In this document: one piece after another, positions 1-5,520 of the stretch
Numbering within the stretch: the stretch's first letter is position 1
Layout: every line of letters begins with the position of its first letter
Assembly: GCA_026388615.1 (NCBI GenBank)
Contig: JAPLJL010000290.1
Coordinates: 1-7,468, forward strand
DNA: 7,468 nucleotides
Origin: Pseudomonadota bacterium
Lineage (GTDB): Bacteria > Desulfobacterota > JAPLJL01
Reading direction: 5' to 3'
Notes under the pieces: generated by a model
The model's database searches: none
Told to the model about the DNA's origin: nothing
Seen by the model: only the letters and a program-made list of their open reading frames with translations
Made by a program: the position numbers and the translations under genes

Positions 1-2
1 TG

Positions 3-257
3 ATCGATATTTTTCCCTATAAACCTTCTGATATTATTGGATGGTTTATCCTGATTTTTGTCGGCATTCCGTATTGGGTTATTTCAGAGTTCATTTGGTC
101 TTATTTTCTTGATAAAAGAGCCAAAAAAAAGATATCAAAAAGTAAAGTTTCTTTTGTACGGCTCTTACACCTTTTCATATTTATAATTACTTATATTGGT
201 TTCAATATAGTTGTAATTTATCTTTTAAAACCTTTTTGGGAGAATCATTTTTCCTAG
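3..257 (+). CDS. C-terminal fragment of an AT-rich integral membrane protein
   Basis: An open frame enters from the left edge and ends at TAG 255-257, giving 84 residues with no start codon in the window. Two hydrophobic stretches are visible: about residues 11-36 (GWFILIFVGIPYW and following) and about residues 55-78 (FIFIITYIGFNIVVIYLL). A lysine-rich loop (DKRAKKKISKSK) lies between them. This is the pattern of two transmembrane helices joined by a basic, probably cytoplasmic loop. I do not recognise the family and assign no function. Base composition is strikingly AT-rich compared with every other gene here, and codons mostly end in A or T, so it may have been acquired from a different source. 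The following gene starts 118 bases downstream on the same strand but looks independent. Confidence 0.6.
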   Translation: MDIFPYKPSDIIGWFILIFVGIPYWVISEFIWSYFLDKRAKKKISKSKVSFVRLLHLFIFIITYIGFNIVVIYLLKPFWENHFS

Positions 258-262
258 TGGTT

Positions 263-292
263 TTGTCTAAAATATTTTCGGCGAAGTATATC
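263..292 (+). promoter_or_regulatory. weak candidate promoter for the lipoprotein gene
   Basis: TTGTCT at 263-268 and TATATC at 287-292 are separated by 18 bases. They lie in the AT-rich gap just after the stop of the upstream gene and about 80 bases before the ATG at 375. Both hexamers match the sigma-70 consensus only partly, and such matches arise easily by chance in AT-rich DNA. Confidence 0.2.
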
Positions 293-360
293 TGCCCTAA
301 GTGTGCGTAGGAGCTTTTCTTTACCTTCGATGGGAGCAATTAGTCAGATAATTAAAGTGA

Positions 361-365
361 GGAGG
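361..365 (+). promoter_or_regulatory. ribosome binding site that fixes the lipoprotein start
   Basis: GGAGG at 361-365 lies nine bases before the ATG at 375, inside a purine-rich run. It supports that ATG rather than the GTG at 303, which would add 24 residues in front of an otherwise standard signal peptide. Confidence 0.7.
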
Positions 366-374
366 CAGGGGGAG

Positions 375-1664
375 ATGAAAAAGTTCAGAATTATTCTTGC
401 GGCCGTGCTGGTATCGATACTGGGTTTTTCTCTCTCCTGTCAGAACGAGCTCAAGGTTACCGCCATCGGAGGGAGCGTCCGGGACGGAGTGACCGGGGGG
501 CCGCTGGCCGGGGCCACGGTTACTTTCGCCGTCCCGGCGGATTATTTTAAAAGTTATAAGAAAATGCTGTTGACCGCCACCGCCGATTCCAACGGGCGCT
601 GGTTTTTAGAGGACCTTCCTCCCGATATCCAGATCCGGGTATCCTTCCAGGCCACCGGTTTCCAAAGCTATGAGATGGACGTTCTCACTCCCGGGGACGG
701 GGAATACCGGGAGGTAACGGTTACGCTGTATCAGTATTTCACCCAGGATGATGACCCCCGGAACGCGGTTTACGGCACCCTCTATGACGCCAACACCAGC
801 CTGGCGCTGCCCGGGGCCGCCGTGCATCTGGAGTTCCGGGCCGGCACGGTCGTGATCGATACCACCACCGACCCGGCAGGGAATTTCTGGATCAGCGAAC
901 TGGCCGCGGAGGGTTTTAATATCTCCATTTCCAAGGACGGCTATCACACGCTCGCGGTGAGAATCAACTGGTGCGGGGGTTTAAATATGGGAAACCAGAG
1001 CCTCCTTGACCAGATCGGGTGCGGCGATCTGGACCTGGGAAACCTCTCCCTGGGTTCGAACGCGGCGATGACGGTCGAGGTGGCGGACGAGAACGGCAAC
1101 CCTCTGGTTTCGGCCCAAGTGATTTTAATCCCTGACTGCACCGGACTCTGTGCGGAGGATGTGCAGAACGGAACCACCGATGAGTACGGATCGATAAGCT
1201 TCGAGGTCACTCTCGGCGCCAATTATTCGGTCACGGCGGTCAGCGCGGACGGATCTTTGCGGGGGTCCGATTTGGAGCCGGCGAATTTTCTGAAAAACTA
1301 CGTGGGGATAGACTGCGGCGAGGTGGGGACCGATACCCTCACGCTCGTAAGCAGCAACAACGGAGATGATTCAGTCGGCGGGGTTCTCCGGCTGGTCTTC
1401 GATCAACCCGTGCAGATAGTGGGTGTAGAGTTGGACCATTACACCGATGCGGACGTTGTGGATGACCTGGTCCTGGATCGTTCCGGGATCACCCGCGGGG
1501 CGTCCTTCTCCCTGGCGAGTGGCGGTTACCAACTGGTTATCTCCCCTCTGGTTGTCAGCGGGCCGATCGAATCCGGAGACCACTTCTCATACAACTGGGA
1601 AGTGAAAAGCACGGTCAACGATGGCACGGAGCAAGGATTCAATTATTCGGTTAATGTCCACTAA
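375..1664 (+). CDS. putative lipoprotein with tandem carboxypeptidase-regulatory-like domains
   Basis: The 429-residue product starts at the ATG after a good ribosome binding site. MKKFRIILAAVLVSILGFSLSC is a typical secretory signal (basic n-region, hydrophobic core) ending at Cys22, a likely lipidation site. The residues before it (S-L-S) fit the usual lipobox only loosely, so cleavage by signal peptidase II is inferred. The mature part shows three beta-sandwich repeats of the carboxypeptidase regulatory-like type. Repeat 1 covers about residues 28-119 (GGSVRDGVTGGPLAGATV, then DSNGRWFLEDLP). Repeat 2 covers about 130-200 (YGTLYDANTSLALPGAAV, then DPAGNFWISEL). Repeat 3 covers about 230-290 (VEVADENGNPLVSAQV, then TDEYGSISFEV). 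The final roughly 100 residues form an unassigned beta-rich region. Such repeats are usually extracellular, structural or adhesive, with no catalytic activity. The partner is unknown. It is a single gene that converges with the Fe-S protein gene. Confidence 0.85.
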   Translation: MKKFRIILAAVLVSILGFSLSCQNELKVTAIGGSVRDGVTGGPLAGATVTFAVPADYFKSYKKMLLTATADSNGRWFLEDLPPDIQIRVSFQATGFQSYEMDVLTPGDGEYREVTVTLYQYFTQDDDPRNAVYGTLYDANTSLALPGAAVHLEFRAGTVVIDTTTDPAGNFWISELAAEGFNISISKDGYHTLAVRINWCGGLNMGNQSLLDQIGCGDLDLGNLSLGSNAAMTVEVADENGNPLVSAQVILIPDCTGLCAEDVQNGTTDEYGSISFEVTLGANYSVTAVSADGSLRGSDLEPANFLKNYVGIDCGEVGTDTLTLVSSNNGDDSVGGVLRLVFDQPVQIVGVELDHYTDADVVDDLVLDRSGITRGASFSLASGGYQLVISPLVVSGPIESGDHFSYNWEVKSTVNDGTEQGFNYSVNVH

Positions 1665-1727
1665 TTCGGGTGAGCGATCAGAAGAGAAATTTCGGGAACT
1701 CGCAACCAGGAAATAAACGGAAACTGA

Positions 1728-1768
1728 CCCGGACCGGCCTGACCGTATCGTGGTAGCCCAGGTCCGGG
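1728..1768. repeat. inverted repeat downstream of the lipoprotein gene
   Basis: CCCGGACC at 1728-1735 is exactly repeated in inverted orientation as GGTCCGGG at 1761-1768, with 25 bases between. It lies 64 bases past the lipoprotein stop. The stem could act in mRNA 3'-end formation, but no T-run follows on either strand, so it is not a classical intrinsic terminator. Confidence 0.4.
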
Positions 1769-1834
1769 ACTCCCAGGAGGATCAGAAACTCAAGTAGTTC
1801 TGCCGGGATACTTAGAATCATTTTGAAGAAGATG

Positions 1835-1855
1835 CCCCGCGGCCAGACCGCGGGG
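1835..1855. terminator. strong GC hairpin between convergent genes, possible terminator
   Basis: CCCCGCGG (1835-1842) and CCGCGGGG (1848-1855) form a perfect 8-bp stem with a five-base loop. It sits about 30 bases beyond the stop of the minus-strand Fe-S protein gene and 170 bases beyond the plus-strand lipoprotein gene, so it could serve either transcript. On the minus strand the stem is followed by a pyrimidine-rich CATCTTCTTC rather than a true T-tract, so intrinsic termination is only possible. The rest of the 219-base spacer holds no convincing gene. Confidence 0.4.
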
Positions 1856-1883
1856 AGATGGATTTGGATTTCGCGGGAGATGA

Positions 1884-2939
1884 CTAGTTTTTCAAGGTTT
1901 TAATCACCTGCTCATACCCCTTCTGGTGGAAGGGGCAGACCTTCAGGCAGATCGAACAGCCCATGGCTTCGTAGAAATACCTGATGCATTTGTCCTGATC
2001 GATTCGGGAAATTATTCCATTTCCTTTCCCCACCGGTTCCTTCAGCACCGCGCCCGCCGGGCAGGCGGAAAAGCATTTTCGGCATTTGTCGCAGAATTCC
2101 GCGATCCCGAACTTCGGGGCTGCGGTTTCCGGGAGGGGAGAGGCGTCGGTCGCGACCATGGACAAGCGCTGGCGCGGACCGTACTTCTTCGTGATCAGGA
2201 GTCCGCTTCTTCCCATCTCGCCCAGGCCGGCCCGGACCGCCATGGCCGGGTAGAGGATCGGCCCCCCGAGGGGATGGCAGGCGATCGCGCGGTAGCCCCG
2301 GGAGCGGATGAAATCGGCGAGCCGGTTGGTAGCGACACCCAATTCCGCGTAAATCCGCATGGCCTCCAGGCCCGCTTCCGGCCCCGGCGCCGAATCGATG
2401 GCGGTAAAATCCATTTCCATTCCCAGGACAATCCCATGGGCGTATAACCGGTCCATCTTGCCGACGAAGTCGCTGGTGAAAATCAGGTTCTCATCCACCG
2501 GGGCGAAGCCGATCAGGCCGATTCCCAGCGATTCGGCCCGGGTGTAGATTTCCTTCCAGAATTCAGGGGGTGCCGGCTTCGGCGGGCGGGAAGGGGAGGT
2601 CAGTTCTTTTCGGTAATCCTTTCTCGACTTTAAAACCCCGCTCACGATCCGGCCGAAAACCTGGAAGGACCTGGTCACCATTTTGTTTTCCATAAATGGT
2701 TCCAGGTCAAATTTGTTCAGATCGATGAATTTGGATTTCAACCCTTTTGATCTTTTTAAGTCCGTCCTTCCTTCTCCCGGTTTCCGCTTCCGAGGCAGCC
2801 GGCCCGCCAGCTTCCCGATCCGGCTGTTTTCGGTGTCGTAGAGGCCAAGTGCCAACAGCGAGATCTGGTTGATGAATTTGACCGCGTTTTTCATTCTCCG
2901 CTTGGCGAAGGATGTTTTATTCGGTTTTCTTTCAATCAT
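1884..2939 (-). CDS. double 4Fe-4S protein of the QueG / reductive dehalogenase-like superfamily
   Basis: The product has 351 residues. Two 4Fe-4S cluster motifs close the protein: C283-x2-C286-x2-C289-x3-C293-P, and C318-x9-C328-x2-C331-x3-C335-P. The spacing of the second, with a first cysteine well separated from the CxxCxxxCP core, resembles reductive dehalogenases. Before them, AGLGEMGRSGLLIT (237-250) followed by KYGPRQRLSMVATD matches the conserved stretch shared by epoxyqueuosine reductase (QueG) and RdhA, whose fold binds cobalamin. I infer a corrinoid or redox role; the substrate is unknown. The N-terminal 120 residues are basic and unfamiliar, and there is no Tat motif or signal peptide, so it is probably cytoplasmic and not a respiratory dehalogenase. 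The PLGGPILYPAMA segment at 223-234 appears to lack the aspartate found near this point in QueG, arguing against that assignment. No good ribosome binding site precedes the ATG at 2939. It lies 51 bases downstream of the sugar kinase gene on the same strand. Confidence 0.85.
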   Translation of the reverse strand: MIERKPNKTSFAKRRMKNAVKFINQISLLALGLYDTENSRIGKLAGRLPRKRKPGEGRTDLKRSKGLKSKFIDLNKFDLEPFMENKMVTRSFQVFGRIVSGVLKSRKDYRKELTSPSRPPKPAPPEFWKEIYTRAESLGIGLIGFAPVDENLIFTSDFVGKMDRLYAHGIVLGMEMDFTAIDSAPGPEAGLEAMRIYAELGVATNRLADFIRSRGYRAIACHPLGGPILYPAMAVRAGLGEMGRSGLLITKKYGPRQRLSMVATDASPLPETAAPKFGIAEFCDKCRKCFSACPAGAVLKEPVGKGNGIISRIDQDKCIRYFYEAMGCSICLKVCPFHQKGYEQVIKTLKN

Positions 2940-2944
2940 GTTAT

Positions 2945-2973
2945 TTTTTATGGTTTGTTTTTTTCTTTACCAA
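2945..2973 (-). promoter_or_regulatory. possible near-leaderless promoter for the Fe-S protein gene
   Basis: On the minus strand TTGGTA (2973-2968) and TAAAAA (2950-2945) are spaced by 17 bases, each matching the sigma-70 hexamers at four of six positions. Transcription would start almost at the ATG (2939), which would fit the lack of a Shine-Dalgarno sequence there. The region is very AT-rich, so a chance match is quite possible. Confidence 0.22.
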
Positions 2974-3003
2974 CTCATCAATTTACTGATTCATTTATTC
3001 AAT
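2971..3003. repeat. degenerate short tandem repeat at the kinase 3' end
   Basis: The plus strand runs CAACTCATCAATTTACTGAT and on through TCATTTATTCAATC, a decayed series of TCATCAATT/TGATTCAT-like units. It overlaps the last four codons and stop of the kinase gene. It resembles the simple CCAATTCACC-type intergenic repeats seen in some bacterial genomes, but is too degenerate here for a firm call. Confidence 0.25.
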
Positions 3004-4565
3004 CTTTTAAACATCCTGCGGTTTTTCTTGTAGATCTGCAGAAACTCCCGGAAGAGTTCGTCGTAAACTTTCCGGTTTGCCGGGTTGGGCTGGTAGACGT
3101 TGGAGAATTTGACCAGGCCGGGGATGTCGTCGAATTTGATGTAACCCAGGGCCACGGAAGCCAGGAAGGCCGCGCCCCGGGCGTTGCCGAGAAGGGGGTC
3201 CCGGACCTGCCGGATGGTCCGGTCGAAAACATCCGCGTAGATCTGGCCCCAGGCATTCAGGCGCGCCCCACCGCCGATGAGGTTAAGCGGATCGAGTTTT
3301 CTCTTCACGAATTTTTCCACGTACCGGAAAACCCACCGGGAATTGAGGGCGACACCTTCCAAAACCGCCCGGACCAAGTCCTCCCGGCTGGTCCGCAGGG
3401 AAAGGTTGTAAAACCCGCCGCGGAGATTCTTGTCTTCCACCGGGGTTTTCTCTCCGTTCAGCCAGGGGGTGAAGATCGCGCCGTTACTCCCGGCCGGCAC
3501 CCGGGCCGCGGCCCGGTCGAGGCGTTCGAAGATATCTTCAGGCGGGGGGACGGCGGCCAGCCCGTCGGAGGGAAAAAGCAGGTTGTTGATCAGGAAAAGG
3601 AGGCTCCCGCCCGCGGTATCCTGCTCGTTGGCACAGAAGTATTTTCCCGGGATGGCGGAGGGCAGGGAGGTGATGATGTGCAGGACATCGGTTTTTTTGA
3701 AAGGAAGGTGGCAGAGGATCCAGGAAGAGGTTCCGATGTAAATGTGGGTTTCGAAATCGCGGACCGCACCCGAGCCGAGGCAGGCGGACTGAAGATCGGC
3801 GGAGCCGACGGTGACCCGGACGGTTTCCGGCAGGCCGAGGTCGCGGGCGGCCTCCGGGGTGAGCGTTCCCAGGATATCGATCGAGGACCGGAGCGGGGGG
3901 AGTTTGCTCCCGTCCACCCCCAGGGTCCGGAGCAGAATCTGGTCATATCTGACGTTGTTGATATCCCGGATATCGGCCAGCCAGAAAAGGGCGATGGAAT
4001 CGGGGGAGGCCGCGATCTGGCCGGTCAGGCGGAGATTCAGGTAATCCTTGCTCCCCAAAAACATATGGGTGCGGGCGTAGATCTCCGGGCGGCGGTTCTT
4101 CCAATAGAGGATGTGGCCGGCGTCGTCTTTTCCGGAGAGGGCGGGGGCGCCGCCGGCCCGCGGGATAAACGAAAGGATGTTGGAGAGGGAATATCCCATG
4201 ATATTGAGGAACCCCTCCATCCGTTCCTTCACGTAAGGGGCACCCCGCGAGTCCATCCAGGTCAGGGAGTTCATCAGGGGTTTTCCCGCGGAGTCCACCG
4301 CCACGGTGGAGGCGAAGGTGCTCGAGCAGGCGACCGCGGTGATGTCCGCGGCCGGGGCTAGGTTCCGGGCGAGAAGCCGCCGGGTAGCTTGGACTATCGC
4401 CCGCCACCAGTCCTCGGGGTCCTGCTCGGCCCCGCCTCCTTCGAAGAGGTGGATCGGGGTCGGCTCGAACTCGAATCCGAGAGCCTCACCCCGGGTATTG
4501 AAAAGGGCGACCTTGGCCCCGGTGGTGCCGTGATCGATGGCGAGGATGTATTTGTCCTGACTCAT
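2991..4565 (-). CDS. FGGY-family carbohydrate kinase (xylulokinase-like)
   Basis: The 524-residue product has the usual full length for ATP-dependent FGGY sugar kinases, which phosphorylate a sugar or polyol in the cytoplasm. The N-terminal phosphate-binding motif is AIDHGTTGAKVALF (9-22). The substrate-side LTWMDSRG lies at 101-108 and GSADLQSACLGSGA at 254-267, where D257 is the likely catalytic base. The second phosphate loop is IYIGTSSW (275-282). FTPWLNGEKTP (365-375) and the REDLVRAVLEGVAL segment (394-407) lie before the adenosine motif GGGARLNAWGQ (431-441). All key elements are present, so it should be active. Xylulose is one possible substrate, but glycerol-, ribulose- or fuculose-type sugars cannot be excluded by reading alone. 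The ATG at 4565 is chosen because it places the phosphate loop at the normal distance. It lacks a well-spaced ribosome binding site; GGAGG occurs only 20 bases upstream. A hairpin-rich repeat begins 25 bases before the start. The Fe-S protein gene follows after 51 bases and may share its transcript. Confidence 0.92.
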   Translation of the reverse strand: MSQDKYILAIDHGTTGAKVALFNTRGEALGFEFEPTPIHLFEGGGAEQDPEDWWRAIVQATRRLLARNLAPAADITAVACSSTFASTVAVDSAGKPLMNSLTWMDSRGAPYVKERMEGFLNIMGYSLSNILSFIPRAGGAPALSGKDDAGHILYWKNRRPEIYARTHMFLGSKDYLNLRLTGQIAASPDSIALFWLADIRDINNVRYDQILLRTLGVDGSKLPPLRSSIDILGTLTPEAARDLGLPETVRVTVGSADLQSACLGSGAVRDFETHIYIGTSSWILCHLPFKKTDVLHIITSLPSAIPGKYFCANEQDTAGGSLLFLINNLLFPSDGLAAVPPPEDIFERLDRAAARVPAGSNGAIFTPWLNGEKTPVEDKNLRGGFYNLSLRTSREDLVRAVLEGVALNSRWVFRYVEKFVKRKLDPLNLIGGGARLNAWGQIYADVFDRTIRQVRDPLLGNARGAAFLASVALGYIKFDDIPGLVKFSNVYQPNPANRKVYDELFREFLQIYKKNRRMFKRLNK

Positions 4566-4598
4566 TTTGGAAGTATTTTTACCCGCCTCCGCAGAAAG

Positions 4599-4617
4599 CC
4601 ACGGGTTTTACCCGTGG
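4599..4617. repeat. left-end hairpin of the palindromic element
   Basis: CCACGGGT and ACCCGTGG form a perfect 8-bp stem with a TTT loop, 34 bases upstream of the kinase ATG. It has the same stem-start and loop as the right-end hairpin at 4739-4757. Flanking ACCCGCC (4581-4587) and GGCGGGT (4631-4637) can pair around it to extend the structure. Confidence 0.75.
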
Positions 4618-4729
4618 ATGAATGCCCTCTGGCGGGTAACCCTCCGTAGCTTCCGACTTCGCCAAGACTACGTCGGACAGGTTAGCGAAGGAGGGTTAGC
4701 TTCGGCGGGTTTCGCCCGCCGTAAGCTTG

Positions 4730-4765
4730 GTGGAAGTGCCACGGCTTTTAGCCGTGGGGCTCCAC
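4730..4765. repeat. right-end long hairpin of the palindromic element
   Basis: The core stem CCACGGCT/AGCCGTGG (4739-4746 with 4750-4757, TTT loop) is extended by GTGGA/TCCAC (4730-4734 with 4761-4765) across a short asymmetric bulge. CTCTTT follows on the plus strand, so it could also act as a weak terminator for rightward transcription before the toxin-antitoxin promoter. Confidence 0.7.
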
Positions 4766-4838
4766 TCTTTAAAAATGCCAGGAATCCTTCCGGAATTCAA
4801 GAATTGCCGATTTGGGCGGTATTCATGATAAAAATGGA

Positions 4839-4857
4839 GTGTTATAATTTTAAACAC
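4839..4857 (+). promoter_or_regulatory. candidate promoter and operator of the toxin-antitoxin module
   Basis: A perfect TATAAT (4843-4848) lies about 87 bases before the antitoxin ATG. It is embedded in an imperfect palindrome, gtgttataattttaaacac, in which seven of nine base pairs are complementary. The -35 region is weak; ATTCAT at 4821-4826 has 16-base spacing. A palindrome over the -10 box is a common arrangement for antitoxin autorepression, which is inferred here. Confidence 0.4.
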
Positions 4858-4934
4858 AGGACAAAACATCATACTAATTGTTATATTTGTGGTTGATGCC
4901 AGACTTTTTCATCAGGTAGAGAAAGGCGGGGGAT

Positions 4935-5135
4935 ATGACCAGGCTGGAAGAAATAGTGACCGCGGTTAGTAATTTGCCTGAGAAAGAATACAGCCAGTTC
5001 CGTCAATGGTTCCTCGAACGGGACTGGGAGAGGTGGGACAGGCAGATAGACGCGGATTCCGCGTCCGGCAGGCTTGACTTCCTGGCTCGTGAAGCTCGAG
5101 AGGCCAAGAAAGACGGGAAGCTGCGGAATCTCTGA
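4935..5135 (+). CDS. antitoxin of a RelE/ParE-type toxin-antitoxin module
   Basis: The 66-residue protein is mainly charged and predicted helical. The N-terminal segment MTRLEEIVTAVSNLPEKEYS is followed by QFRQWFLERDWERWDRQI (21-38) and then an acidic-to-basic tail, SGRLDFLAREAREAKKDGK (44-62). The pattern of a tryptophan-rich helix, D-x-Q-I-x-x-D, then SGRLDFL and a final GKLRNL is one I know from short antitoxins placed before RelE/ParE-like toxins, where the C-terminal half wraps the toxin. A clear DNA-binding domain is not obvious, so its repressor role is uncertain. The start is supported by GGCGGGGG at 4925-4932 just upstream. Its TGA overlaps the toxin ATG by one base (TGATG), giving translational coupling so that antitoxin is made first. 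Confidence 0.75.
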   Translation: MTRLEEIVTAVSNLPEKEYSQFRQWFLERDWERWDRQIDADSASGRLDFLAREAREAKKDGKLRNL

Positions 5136-5392
5136 TGCACCGCGCGACGGATAAATTCTGGCATTGCTATAATAGTTTGCCCCAGGAAATTCGGGATCGA
5201 GCGGATAAGGCTTTCGCGCTGTTAAGGGAAAAGCCCAGACATCCCTCATTACATTTCAAAAAGATCGGGACATTTTGGTCCACCCGGGTTGATATTACCC
5301 ACCGGGCTTTAGCAGTTGAAGACGGCCAGGATTTCATTTGGGTCTGGATCGGTTCTCACGACCAATATGAACGGCTCATTGAGCGGAGCTGA
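5135..5392 (+). CDS. RelE/ParE-superfamily toxin
   Basis: The 85-residue protein has the normal size for this superfamily. An N-terminal helical region (FWHCYNSLPQEIRDRADKAF, 8-27) is followed by the beta-sheet part. HPSLHFKKIG (36-45), WSTRVDITHRALAVEDG (48-64) and FIWVWIGSHDQYERLI (67-82) are arranged as in RelE/ParE/HigB-like toxins. R51, R57, H75 and Y78 are the conserved polar residues most likely to matter. Members either cleave mRNA on the ribosome (RelE-like) or inhibit gyrase (ParE-like); sequence reading cannot decide which. It has no separate ribosome binding site and is translated by coupling from the overlapping antitoxin gene. GC content is somewhat lower than in the neighbouring metabolic genes, as often seen for transferred addiction modules. 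It faces the oxidoreductase gene, 128 bases away, with no clear terminator between. Confidence 0.85.
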   Translation: MHRATDKFWHCYNSLPQEIRDRADKAFALLREKPRHPSLHFKKIGTFWSTRVDITHRALAVEDGQDFIWVWIGSHDQYERLIERS

Positions 5393-5520
5393 TATAATCA
5401 CGGCGACTTCCGGACCTTTTTCGGACCGATCAACAAATCTTCAGCATAAGCTTTTTTCTCGTCTTTATTCCCGACACTGGCACTGACACGGATTCTTCCT
5501 GCAATTTCTTTTTCAACGCT

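Larger units (their letters stand above)
4591..4770. mobile_element. non-autonomous IS200/IS605- or REP-like palindromic element
   Basis: About 180 bases without a gene are built almost entirely from stem-loops. The near-identical end hairpins are 4599-4617 and 4739-4757, both with 8-bp stems starting CCACGG and TTT loops. Between them an inverted repeat TAACCCTCC/GGAGGGTTA (4637-4645 with 4690-4698) encloses TCCGAC/GTCGGA (4652-4657 with 4672-4677), and a further hairpin lies at 4703-4721. Hairpins at both ends and no terminal inverted repeats are the hallmark of elements moved as single strands by IS200/IS605-type TnpA or REP-associated transposases. No transposase is encoded here, so mobilisation in trans, or a decayed remnant, is inferred. 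It sits between the kinase start and the toxin-antitoxin promoter, so a kinase transcript starting upstream would carry these hairpins in its leader. Confidence 0.6.

Noticed and set aside
303..374. GTG start at 303 giving a 24-residue longer lipoprotein
   Set aside because: The extension would place an odd segment before a normal signal peptide, and the GGAGG at 361-365 points to the ATG at 375.
1678..1821. 47-residue minus-strand peptide in the 1665-1883 spacer
   Set aside because: There is no ribosome binding site, no recognisable similarity, and the length is compatible with chance.
1884..2939. Assignment of the Fe-S protein as epoxyqueuosine reductase (queG) or as a respiratory reductive dehalogenase
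   Set aside because: The region where QueG carries its conserved aspartate reads PLGGPILYPAMA, and there is no Tat signal or adjacent membrane anchor gene as expected for a respiratory dehalogenase.
2955..4361. A 468-codon plus-strand open frame opposite the sugar kinase
   Set aside because: It is fully antisense to a kinase with all family motifs. Its product is glycine- and proline-rich low-complexity sequence without recognisable domains, as expected from the shadow of a GC-rich gene.
4599..4757. CRISPR array suggested by repeated CCACGG hairpins
   Set aside because: There are only two similar hairpins at different internal spacing, with no regular repeat-spacer pattern and no cas genes.
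4567..4896. 109-codon plus-strand frame across the palindromic element
   Set aside because: It is translated hairpin repeat without a ribosome binding site; repeats of this kind often produce spurious short frames.
4881..5249. 122-codon minus-strand frame opposite the antitoxin-toxin pair
   Set aside because: It overlaps both genes of a well-supported module and has no recognisable features.
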